The notes below the pieces were generated by a model. It made no database searches. It was not told the origin of the DNA and saw only the letters and a list, made by a program, of their open reading frames with translations. From Thiothrix unzii (GTDB lineage: Bacteria; Pseudomonadota; Gammaproteobacteria; Thiotrichales; Thiotrichaceae), in assembly GCF_017901175.1 (NCBI RefSeq), contig NZ_CP072793.1:2232001-2296000 (forward strand): a stretch of DNA of 64,000 nucleotides, in the 5' to 3' direction. The position numbers were made by a program, and so were the translations under genes. This document shows positions 13,910 through 21,361 of the stretch, piece after piece (the first letter of the stretch is position 1; every line of letters begins with the position of its first letter).

Positions 13910-14037
13910 CACATCACTCATAATGATGGGGTCCCTAGTTCGAATCTAGGTGTAGCCACCAAAGAATTCAAAGGGTTGCATCCTAACAGGTGCAGCCCTT
14001 TTTCGTTTTAGTAGTTTTTTTGACTTTCTTAGTCACG
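13910..14037 (+). repeat. Right attachment site (attR) with the tRNA-Met 3' fragment
   Basis: This is the 128-bp copy of 2156-2283. It includes 52 bases of the tRNA 3' half and CCA, but no 5' half, so it cannot encode a functional tRNA. It marks the right boundary of the element. Confidence 0.9.
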
Positions 14038-14126
14038 CAACGTGTTTGCTATACCTACTCAGCAACGGACAACCAAGTTTTCAGTGAGCCTTGGTGTGCG
14101 GGGTAAGTCTCTTGAAAGCCATACCC

Positions 14127-15350
14127 CTACCTCACCATACAATCGAGTGTATCACTCCTGATACGGGCAATGTCATTGGCGACATTTTTCCACGCATCTG
14201 CCAGATGTTTTTCCTTGTTAGCAGCAACTTCACGCACCTTTGCCAAAAAATCGAAGCGGGCAGCAAGATACTCCGCCATCGCCTGCTCACGGGCGTTATC
14301 GTTCGTACCGGGGAAATATTTAATCAGATCGGTTTTCACTTTTTCCCAACTGCCGACATGGGTGCTGGCATCTTTTAAAACTTCGACAGGTGAATCGTTC
14401 GGGCGTTGGGTACGCTCCGCAGCATAGGCATCATAGAGCTTACCTTTGAGCTTTGGCAGCAGTGCTTTTTCATTAATACCGTTGGAGAGACGGTAAGCTT
14501 TTTGCGAAAGCCGCACCAACGTCCCGAACAATCCCGGCAAACCTTTTGCCAGCGTATCCGTTACCCGTTGTTTTGTACCGCCAGAACCGCCTATGCTTTT
14601 GGCTGACTCCAGCCAGTTTGGATCAAAATCATCTGCTGTGGCGGCTTCTATCGCCACTTCCACCATGTGCTGTTGGTAAGCAGCGGTTTCGATTCGCCCC
14701 TTGATTTCCGCATTATCCGGTTTCTTGAGCTTGGCAAACGTTTCCTCGAAGCATTTGCGGGCAAGCGGCCCTTCGGCCTGTCCAAGCTGTTTCCATAGTG
14801 CGGATTTGGTTTGCTGGTCGCCGAAGCCATCATCAGGTACTCCGTCGAGAATGCGCCATGTTGCGAGCATAGGGGCGGAGGGCTGTTGCTCTGTTTTGCC
14901 AACCAAGATTGCGCATTTTGCACTCGCTCCTGTCCATGTGAGTGTCCCCGGAGCGGAAGTACCGCTGCCATGTCCGCTATCGTCCAGTTCCAATTTGAAA
15001 CCGTCCTGCGAAGTTGCAGTGGCTGAACAGGCTTCTGCTGAATAGCGCGTCGTTCCTACCCCCATCAACTCAACGTTGCCCCCGTTGACCGTCCCATCAA
15101 GGGCAAAGGACATTTTTACCTGACCTTCTGGAATTGTTATGCTGCCATCACAATGGATGGACTTGCCGGAAAGTGAGCAGGTATGGACAATTTTGTAGGC
15201 ATCTTGCCCGTTTTCCCATGTAACCAGTTCGATAAGGCCATTTTCAGGAAAAACGGCACTCCCTGCAAATGCGGGCATGGAAACCGCGTGAAGCAGCGTT
15301 ACCGCCAACCCCACAATCCTGCCACCTGAGATAATTACGTTGTATTGCAT
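14127..15350 (-). CDS. Exported protein of unknown function
   Basis: The ATG at 15350 (AGGGT 8 bases upstream) gives 407 residues with a signal peptide (GLAVTLLHAVSMPAFAG). About residues 25-165 are beta-rich, with six cysteines (HTCSLSGKSIHCDG, EACSATA, AKCAIL), and look like a disulfide-stabilised periplasmic domain. The remainder is helical and charged (ARKCFEETFAKLKKPDNAEI and onward). No family is recognised. It is the last gene of a three-gene minus-strand block. A role outside the cytoplasm is the only safe inference. Confidence 0.62.
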   Translation of the reverse strand: MQYNVIISGGRIVGLAVTLLHAVSMPAFAGSAVFPENGLIELVTWENGQDAYKIVHTCSLSGKSIHCDGSITIPEGQVKMSFALDGTVNGGNVELMGVGTTRYSAEACSATATSQDGFKLELDDSGHGSGTSAPGTLTWTGASAKCAILVGKTEQQPSAPMLATWRILDGVPDDGFGDQQTKSALWKQLGQAEGPLARKCFEETFAKLKKPDNAEIKGRIETAAYQQHMVEVAIEAATADDFDPNWLESAKSIGGSGGTKQRVTDTLAKGLPGLFGTLVRLSQKAYRLSNGINEKALLPKLKGKLYDAYAAERTQRPNDSPVEVLKDASTHVGSWEKVKTDLIKYFPGTNDNAREQAMAEYLAARFDFLAKVREVAANKEKHLADAWKNVANDIARIRSDTLDCMVR

Positions 15351-15370
15351 AGGTGTACCCTGACTATCCT

Positions 15371-15814
15371 TCAAATAAGCAGTGTCAGCAAGCCAGCGAC
15401 GATAAAGACACCACCCATGATCCAGAAAACTTTATTGGACGTTGCAGCACTTCTTTCAAGCACCGCATCACTGGGCTTAGCGGGATTGTAAAACACTTCA
15501 ACTGCCGAACCGATGGCGTACTGAAGAACCACTTTCCGTGCTGCGGCTTCGCTGCTAGAGCCAGCAATGCCAAAGGCAATGCGTTTTCCGGTATATGACT
15601 GATTGGCGACGGTGTATTCATATTCCACCTTTGGCTGATAAGTCGTTGGGCTATCGTCCGAATCAAAACTTGCCAGCATCGACGATGTAATTACGCCGCG
15701 TGTAGAAAGCCACGCCAGACTTTCCTCTGCACGTTTGGCATTCCTTTTTGCTAAGAAAAGAAATAGTATGCCTAATAATATAAATGGCAAACCAATGATA
15801 ATATTGATGGGCAT
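15371..15814 (-). CDS. DUF3592-family membrane protein
   Basis: This 147-residue protein has an N-terminal transmembrane helix (IIGLPFILLGILFLFLAKR), a central beta domain with YQPKVEYEYTVANQSYTGKR and the V.V.YNP motif (VEVFYNPAKPSDAVL), and a C-terminal helix (FWIMGGVFIVAGLLTLLI). This is the DUF3592 layout, whose function is unknown. AGGAG precedes the ATG. It is 15 bases from its upstream neighbour's stop and 20 bases ahead of the next gene, so all three form an operon. Confidence 0.8.
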   Translation of the reverse strand: MPINIIIGLPFILLGILFLFLAKRNAKRAEESLAWLSTRGVITSSMLASFDSDDSPTTYQPKVEYEYTVANQSYTGKRIAFGIAGSSSEAAARKVVLQYAIGSAVEVFYNPAKPSDAVLERSAATSNKVFWIMGGVFIVAGLLTLLI

Positions 15815-15829
15815 GATACTTTCTCCTAT

Positions 15830-16663
15830 TTATTTTATCAGTGCATTAAACATAACCAGTTTCCATTCGCCACCTTCATAAATATACCCCTGCTCAAAAT
15901 TAACGCGCTTGGGTTTAGTTGGGTAGTAACCTTTAAGGGAAATCATCCCATTTTCATCAGCTTTCACCCCATCTTCGATAGTGGGTTCCAAATTATCCAG
16001 AATACTCAAATCAGCTTCCGCCTTAATATAACTGCCATAGATTTCATTGAGGTCTTTAACAGATGCTTGGTCTCGCCACATTTTTGCAATGCCTTTGCGA
16101 AAATGATCCATACTTTTAGCATTAATAGAAATGGCAAAATCATGCATAGATTGACTCACCAAGGCAATTTGCTCAGCCTTGCTGGGGATACTAGAAGTAG
16201 CATCACTAGGTGGCGCAGCAGTTCTCGTAGTTTCCTCTCCCACATCACTGACTGACTGTAAGCCAGCGGCTTGTTTTTGAATGGAGTAAATCTTCCACGC
16301 ATCATTTTCTTTGGTAAACGTCATTTCGATGGGGACAGTGCCACCACTTTCTGTGGTGACGGAGCCACTCAGTTTACCTTGTCCGTTTTCAACGCTGCGT
16401 TCAGACCAACTGCTGTCTTTGTAGTTGAGGATTGCGCCTTTTGACAAAAAATCGCTCAACGCAGCTTCGTCGGTGCTGGCTTTAAAATCTTCAGCAAGAT
16501 AGCTGTGGGCTCTGGCGATATTCTTTTCTTTTACCGCTTGGAAAAACTCATCTGCCACATCCACAATGCCAGAGGTCGAATAGAATGCAATCACCAATAT
16601 CAAGATTATAAATACAACAACACCACCGATTATTTTAAGCAGAATGCTAAAAAAACGTTTCAT
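15830..16663 (-). CDS. Membrane-anchored protein with NTF2/DUF4864-like domains
   Basis: This 277-residue protein has one N-terminal transmembrane helix (VVFIILILVIAFYSTSG). Two alpha+beta regions of similar pattern follow: residues 35-130 (VADEFFQAVKEKNIARAHSYL, ending NDAWKIYSIQ) and residues 160-277 (MHDFAISINAKSMDHFRKGI, ending GGEWKLVMFN). Both end with the W-K-(I/L) strand seen in DUF4864/NTF2-like proteins, suggesting a tandem duplication. The partner is unknown. It is the first gene of the three-gene operon, with GGGAG at its start. Confidence 0.65.
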   Translation of the reverse strand: MKRFFSILLKIIGGVVVFIILILVIAFYSTSGIVDVADEFFQAVKEKNIARAHSYLAEDFKASTDEAALSDFLSKGAILNYKDSSWSERSVENGQGKLSGSVTTESGGTVPIEMTFTKENDAWKIYSIQKQAAGLQSVSDVGEETTRTAAPPSDATSSIPSKAEQIALVSQSMHDFAISINAKSMDHFRKGIAKMWRDQASVKDLNEIYGSYIKAEADLSILDNLEPTIEDGVKADENGMISLKGYYPTKPKRVNFEQGYIYEGGEWKLVMFNALIK

Positions 16664-16785
16664 GACTTTTACTCCCTAATCTTCATTAGTCATAAATTAT
16701 TGCCTACTAAAGCACCGGGTAGCACAAAAACTCACACTAAACACTTTAGTCTTCCATTGCATCTACAGTATTCATAATAGGTCGT

Positions 16786-16968
16786 TTGTACGTGGTTTCT
16801 ATTGACAAGCGTCAAGCATCTTTTGATAATCCCAAGTTTGCCAAAAAATCCTACCTAGCTTATTTACAGAGTTTGGTACTAGACTACGTGTGCCAGCGTA
16901 ATGAACGTGACCCTACAAAACATGATACATATGAAAGTCTGGCAAATTGTTTTCTGAAATCAGGCTGA
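16786..16968 (+). CDS. Possible small protein, uncertain
   Basis: An open frame of 60 codons from a TTG (or 58 from the GTG at 16792) ends 12 bases before the next gene. The protein would be soluble and basic (RQASFDNPKFAKKSYLAYLQ, then SLVLDYVCQRNERDP). The only support is position and a weak AGG upstream. The rest of the 317-base gap between the divergent blocks (16664-16980) shows no other gene and presumably contains the two divergent promoters. Confidence 0.3.
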   Translation: MYVVSIDKRQASFDNPKFAKKSYLAYLQSLVLDYVCQRNERDPTKHDTYESLANCFLKSG

Positions 16969-16980
16969 AAGGAGAAAACC

Positions 16981-17451
16981 ATGTTACGTAAACCCCTTGC
17001 CGTGCTGGCACTTGCGCTTGCCATCCCGGTCTTTGCTTCCGGCTACACGAACTACTGCAACAGCCGTTACGGATTCTGCGTCGATTACCCAGCCAATTTC
17101 GGCATGGAGCCAGCCCCCGTCAACAATGACGGGCGGGTTTTCTATGATGGTGAAGGCTTCCGTATGACTGCCAGCGGCATCAACAATGTGCTCGACGGCA
17201 CAGTGAAAAGCGAGATGAAAAGCCGAGAAGACGATTTCGACAACGTTACCTACCGTAAGCAGCAAGACAACTGGTATGCCCTGTCAGGCTACAAGGACGA
17301 CAATATCTTGTACGTCAAAAGCTGGGTAGGCAGCGACGCAATCAACAGCCTCTACCTGCAATACCCTACCGCCATGAAAGACGAATACGATGAAACCGTC
17401 AAACACCTGGTGAAATCGTTCATCCCCGGCGATTTGGAAGAGAGTCATTAA
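16981..17451 (+). CDS. Small exported protein of unknown function
   Basis: This 156-residue protein has a clear signal peptide (AVLALALAIPVFASG) and two cysteines close together (NYCNSRYGFCVDYP). That start, Y..YC...YGFCV.YP, is seen in several uncharacterised proteobacterial exported proteins. The mature domain is alpha+beta and acidic, with repeated Asp/Glu-Tyr segments. AAAGGAG precedes the ATG. It is the first firm gene of the plus-strand block. Confidence 0.65.
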   Translation: MLRKPLAVLALALAIPVFASGYTNYCNSRYGFCVDYPANFGMEPAPVNNDGRVFYDGEGFRMTASGINNVLDGTVKSEMKSREDDFDNVTYRKQQDNWYALSGYKDDNILYVKSWVGSDAINSLYLQYPTAMKDEYDETVKHLVKSFIPGDLEESH

Positions 17452-17534
17452 TCCGCATTCATAACGGACTTTGATATTCGTCATCATCAGACCACTGTCA
17501 CGGTGTTAGGCTGATCCGTTAGAGGTTTAATAAC

Positions 17535-18146
17535 ATGAACAATCAGCCGACCCCAGAACTCCGTTGGGAACATAATGTTGCCCTGCTGACCAATCGTTTT
17601 GTCCTGTTTGATCTTTTCAAGATCATGAGCATCACCTACGCGCTCATTGTCGTGCTGTTTTCATTGCTCGGCTTGTTCACCGGGGAAATGGGACTTGGCT
17701 GGCAAATGGCACAAGTATTCGCCGTCGTTGTACCGCTCATCGCACTTAGCCTGATGTTCATTATGCTGGTGTTTTACGTCAACCGTATGCCAATACGTTA
17801 CACCCTCAACAGCAAGGGCGTTACTTCAGAAATCCTCGGCAAACGCTCCCGCTGGGCTAACCGGACGAGCATCGTGCTCGGCCTGCTCAGTGCTAACCCC
17901 ACGGTTGCAGGAGCCAGCCTACTGGCAAAATCGAGGGAAACGACTTTCTACCACTGGCGAGACCTGCATAAAGCGGCCTACTACCCCGATGCACACACCA
18001 TCACCCTGTTTAACGGCTGGCGTTCTGTCGCACGTCTGCATTGCACACCCGAACAATACCCGGAAGTTGCAGAAGCGGTCAGGGAATGCCTGCTAACCGG
18101 GGCAGCCGATCGCGACAAGACCAACAGCAAGCAAGCGAGGGCATAA
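17535..18146 (+). CDS. Inner-membrane protein with two helices, function unknown
   Basis: This 203-residue protein has two transmembrane helices (about residues 29-53 and 61-84) followed by a cytoplasmic domain of about 115 residues with beta strands (MPIRYTLNSKGVTSEI, RSVARLHCTPEQYPEVAEAV). The domain resembles bacterial PH-like or YcxB-like domains in strand pattern, but this is only an impression. AGAGG precedes the ATG. The next gene starts 2 bases after its stop, so the two are coupled. Confidence 0.6.
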   Translation: MNNQPTPELRWEHNVALLTNRFVLFDLFKIMSITYALIVVLFSLLGLFTGEMGLGWQMAQVFAVVVPLIALSLMFIMLVFYVNRMPIRYTLNSKGVTSEILGKRSRWANRTSIVLGLLSANPTVAGASLLAKSRETTFYHWRDLHKAAYYPDAHTITLFNGWRSVARLHCTPEQYPEVAEAVRECLLTGAADRDKTNSKQARA

Positions 18147-18148
18147 AC

Positions 18149-18778
18149 ATGTTGCGCAGCAATCTTCTGACTTCCATCATCCTGTTGGGGGCTTTCGCCA
18201 TTTCTCCGGTGCTGGCTTCGGAGCTGGATGAAGCCAAAGCGGCCTACGATGCAGCCTTCGAGCGCTACACCCAACTGGTCACGACTGATGCTGGTGCGGG
18301 TGATGTGCTTCAGGCACTGGAGGAATACAAACAGGCTCACATCCGCTACATGACGCTGAGTAATTCCGCCCGCCATCCCCCTGAACCTCAAACGGCAAGC
18401 GAAGCGGGCAGCCTCGACACCAGCGGTATTGAAGGCATTGTCAGTATTGACGGAGACCCCACAACAGCGCCCCAATCAGCGCCAGCGGATAAAACTGCCC
18501 TGGAAAAACAGGCGCAAGCAGGCAACCCGCAAGCCATGGAAGTACTCGCGCTCACGTATCAATCCAGCTACAGCGGGCAGGCTGACCCATACCGCGCCAT
18601 TGAACTGCTCAAGCAAGCCGCCAAGGCAGGCGATGCCAACGCCATGGTTGCGCTGGCTGAGGAATACGAATCAGGCTTATGGATCAAACAGGACAACAAC
18701 AAAGCCAACACCCTGCGCACACAAGCTGCCAAACTGGGTTCCCGTCTGGCTGAATGGGAGCTGGAAAGTCATGAATAA
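18149..18778 (+). CDS. Exported Sel1-like repeat protein
   Basis: The ATG at 18149 gives 209 residues with a signal peptide (SIILLGAFAISPVLAS). A predicted coiled helix follows (AKAAYDAAFERYTQLVTTDA), then a linker and two Sel1/TPR-like repeats from about residue 116 (AGNPQAMEVLALTYQSSY, RAIELLKQAAKAGDANAMVA). Sel1 repeats act as protein-binding scaffolds in the periplasm. The stop overlaps the start of the next gene, indicating that the two products probably work together. Confidence 0.72.
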   Translation: MLRSNLLTSIILLGAFAISPVLASELDEAKAAYDAAFERYTQLVTTDAGAGDVLQALEEYKQAHIRYMTLSNSARHPPEPQTASEAGSLDTSGIEGIVSIDGDPTTAPQSAPADKTALEKQAQAGNPQAMEVLALTYQSSYSGQADPYRAIELLKQAAKAGDANAMVALAEEYESGLWIKQDNNKANTLRTQAAKLGSRLAEWELESHE

Positions 18779-20855
18779 ACTTAAGTGGATCATCCCGTTA
18801 CTGTGTATTGCACCCAGTATCCTGCAACCGGCTTGCGCCATCGAAAGCAAAACTGAGCTGGAATACGCCCAACAGGTAGTGGTGCGCGACACCAACAAGG
18901 CCATTACCAAGAAACTCGCCAAGGCCGCCACCTATATTGCCGAACTGGACAACCCCGAACTCAAACAAAAAGCCATGGAACAGATCAGGGAAGCCCTGCT
19001 GACACTGGAAAACAACCCCCAGGCTGCGGATCAATTTGTCGAAGGCATCAAGCGCATGTCCCAATCAGGGGCTGACAAATTGAAACAACTCGTACAGAAC
19101 AAACGGGTACAGGCGTTTGCCCAGGTTGTACTGGACGAAAGCAGTTCCAGCCTGCATGGTGCCAGCGAAAGCAGCCTGAAAAAACTGATCGGACTGAGTG
19201 ACGACGGCATCGATCAGGCAGGCAAACAAACGCTGAATACCCTCAGTGAAATCGACGCAATCGTGGCGAACAAGGGCAAAGTTCCGGCCCAACTCACCGA
19301 AAAGCTCACGGATGCCATCAAGCAATTGCCACCAAGTCGGGCGCAAGCGGCCCGTAAACTGGTCGCCGACAAACTCAAAGGCGCATGGCAACCCATCCGC
19401 GAACACATTGGCACCGCTGTTGATGGCGGCTTTGTGCTTTGGGATGCCTACAATATCGTCGTCAGCGAAGACAGCGCCGCCGAAAAAGCCGCGAAAGCGA
19501 CCGGCACTGCGGTTGGTTACGGGCTGGAGGCCAGCGGCGGCCTCGCCATTCAGGCACTGGGCGGCGGTTTCCTGCACGGGCTGGTACTCAGTTGGTCGGC
19601 GGGCAAAGTGAACGAGCTGGTTGCCGAAATCATCCTGCTGCAACAGGATCGCGCCAATGCAGCCGAAAAAGAACGCTGGGCTGACATCGAACTGCGCATG
19701 GATGTCATCCGTGGCATGATCAGGGTCGACGAACTGATCAAGGCAGGTGAACTGCAAAAAGCCAGCAACTACCTCGCCAAAGTGCAACAGTTTTACTTCA
19801 AACACCAGATGCCCGGCGATGGCCTGTACGAAAAAATGCAGGAGCTGGAACACAACATCGACAATGCCGGGCGACTGCAACAAGCCAACGCGATCATTGC
19901 CGAAGCCCGTATTCCTTACATGGCAGGCTTCCAGTGGGTTCGTCAGGGGCGCAACCTGACACAGGCCCTGACCTATGTGGAAGATGCCCGGCAAATCCTG
20001 AAACAATCCCTGCGCGATTACCCCGAACTCAAAACCACGCTGGAAAAAGTCGAAGCCTTACAAGCGTTCATCAACAAGCTGATCAACAACGCCAGTCCGC
20101 TTGGCAAACTGGCTGTCGATGGCCCGGATACCGTCAAGGCTGGCGCACACGAAACCTATGAGATCAGTGTCAGCGGCGGGATCCCCGACTACATCACAAC
20201 CAATATCGAAGGGCTGGCTCTACCCACTGGTGCGCTCGCCTATTGGCAGGCTCCCGACGAACCCGGCAAAACTACCGTTACTTTCAAGATCAAGGACAAT
20301 ATCGGGCAAACCGCCAGCGTCGAAAAACAAATCACCGTCATTGGCGACGTTCCTGTTGCAACTATAACAGCTGCATACAATTCGTGTGAAACTAGCCGAT
20401 TCCATGCAAAAATTGACACCGATGAGTTTAGTTTTATTTTGTTAACACCAGATGAAGTCTATATTGAAGCTGAAAAATCAATTGGAAAAAGCCTAACGCA
20501 AGAACAAAGGAATAAAATAATTGATGGAAGAAAAGGTGATTTTACTAGAAATACTTCTTATTACCAATCCATAATGCCTCCTTCATGTTTCAAACTTGTT
20601 TCTAATCAAAAGCTAATGATTATTTGGGATGGGGAATATATAGACCATACTAATGGAAAGAGAAAGTATTATGTCAGAGGTTATCAACAAAAGCCAACAG
20701 AGAAATCAGATGAAAAAAAATTGGATAAAACTAAAGAAGAAGAAAATCTAAAAGAAGGTTGGAAGAAAGCAATGAAGAAAGCTGATTCGATATGGGAAAA
20801 GGAAGCTGAAAAGGAAAGAGAATATATTAAAAAAAGAAGACAAGAGAACAAATAA
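18771..20855 (+). CDS. Large exported protein with PKD-like domain and AT-rich C-terminal part
   Basis: The ATG at 18771 overlaps the previous stop and gives 694 residues. A signal peptide (IPLLCIAPSILQPACA) leads into a long helical region. About residues 225-290 are Gly/Ala-rich and hydrophobic (ATGTAVGYGLEASGGLAIQA), as in membrane-active or glycine-zipper segments. A PKD/Ig-like beta domain lies at about 445-525 (VDGPDTVKAGAHETYEISVS). From about codon 531 (base 20360) the DNA becomes abruptly AT-rich, and the last 160 residues end in a Lys/Glu-rich coiled tail. The composition break suggests that the C-terminal domain was exchanged. The family is not recognised. Confidence 0.65.
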   Translation: MNKLKWIIPLLCIAPSILQPACAIESKTELEYAQQVVVRDTNKAITKKLAKAATYIAELDNPELKQKAMEQIREALLTLENNPQAADQFVEGIKRMSQSGADKLKQLVQNKRVQAFAQVVLDESSSSLHGASESSLKKLIGLSDDGIDQAGKQTLNTLSEIDAIVANKGKVPAQLTEKLTDAIKQLPPSRAQAARKLVADKLKGAWQPIREHIGTAVDGGFVLWDAYNIVVSEDSAAEKAAKATGTAVGYGLEASGGLAIQALGGGFLHGLVLSWSAGKVNELVAEIILLQQDRANAAEKERWADIELRMDVIRGMIRVDELIKAGELQKASNYLAKVQQFYFKHQMPGDGLYEKMQELEHNIDNAGRLQQANAIIAEARIPYMAGFQWVRQGRNLTQALTYVEDARQILKQSLRDYPELKTTLEKVEALQAFINKLINNASPLGKLAVDGPDTVKAGAHETYEISVSGGIPDYITTNIEGLALPTGALAYWQAPDEPGKTTVTFKIKDNIGQTASVEKQITVIGDVPVATITAAYNSCETSRFHAKIDTDEFSFILLTPDEVYIEAEKSIGKSLTQEQRNKIIDGRKGDFTRNTSYYQSIMPPSCFKLVSNQKLMIIWDGEYIDHTNGKRKYYVRGYQQKPTEKSDEKKLDKTKEEENLKEGWKKAMKKADSIWEKEAEKEREYIKKRRQENK

Positions 20856-20861
20856 AAATGG

Positions 20862-20887
20862 AGACTGTAAACCAAACTGTGTAACTG
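20862..20887 (+). repeat. Isolated IS256-type end fragment
   Basis: GAGACTGTAAACCAAACTGTGTAACT is identical to the left end of the inner IS256 element (21362 onward), but here it is only about 26 bases long. It lies between the large exported protein gene and the IS3 end. It looks like the remnant of another copy, or a target at which IS3 later inserted. Confidence 0.7.
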
Positions 20888-20955
20888 ATCTACCCCATCA
20901 AAAATGGACACATCAAGAAGCGAGCTGTTGGTAAAAATCTGCCTCAAAGTCTACC

Positions 20956-21217
20956 GAGTCTGTCAAATAAACTGTGTAACACGTTTTTCATAGGGCGGAG
21001 AGCGGAACCCGCTCTTCACCGAACATAAGTAAAAAAGTCTGCAAAGCGGGTTTCCAGTGGTGAATGACCGACCACTTTTGCGAGGCGAGTCTGTCAAATA
21101 AACTGTGTAACACGTTTTTCATAGGGCGGAGAGCGGAACCCGCTCTTCACCGAACATAAGTAAAAAAGTCTGCAAAGCGGGTTTCCAGTGGTGAATGACC
21201 GACCACTTTTGCGAGGC
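20956..21217 (+). repeat. 131-bp perfect tandem duplication of the IS256 left end
   Basis: 20956-21086 and 21087-21217 are identical. Each begins with the inverted-repeat end GAGTCTGTCAAATAAACTGT and includes the last codons of the outer IS256 transposase with its stop. The second copy belongs to the canonical element; the first is extra. Confidence 0.92.
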
Positions 21218-21361
21218 TTCGCGTACCGCCAAATACAGGCTTTTGAGGGCTGAACTGTCATTGGGAAAGATGCGCCGGTTGCGGGTAAACTTGCGCAAAC
21301 TCATGTTCAGGGATTCAATCGCATTGGTGGTGTAAATCACTTTGCGGATCTCCGGCTGGAA

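Larger units (their letters stand above)
2156..14037. mobile_element. Integrated element at tRNA-Met with integrase, HUH replicase and RepA-like helicase
   Basis: The segment lies between two 128-bp direct repeats of the tRNA-Met 3' end, exactly 11,754 bases apart. It carries, on the minus strand unless stated, an integrase next to the right repeat, brnT-brnA, a small antitoxin-like gene, an AlpA-like regulator, a RepA-like helicase, a gpA-type HUH endonuclease, membrane proteins, and two divergent Arc-like regulators. No relaxase with a transfer apparatus, capsid, terminase or Zot ATPase is visible. It is therefore not obviously a conjugative element, tailed phage or complete filamentous phage. 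It is best described as an integrative, self-replicating element of unknown transmission type. Confidence 0.88.

Noticed and set aside
13910-13961. Second tRNA-Met
   Set aside because: Only the 3' 52 bases are present; there is no 5' acceptor arm or D arm, so this is the attR fragment.
19065-20006. 313-codon minus-strand frame opposite the large exported protein
   Set aside because: It is antisense to a clear signal-peptide protein with coupled translation; the composition is that of a mirror frame.
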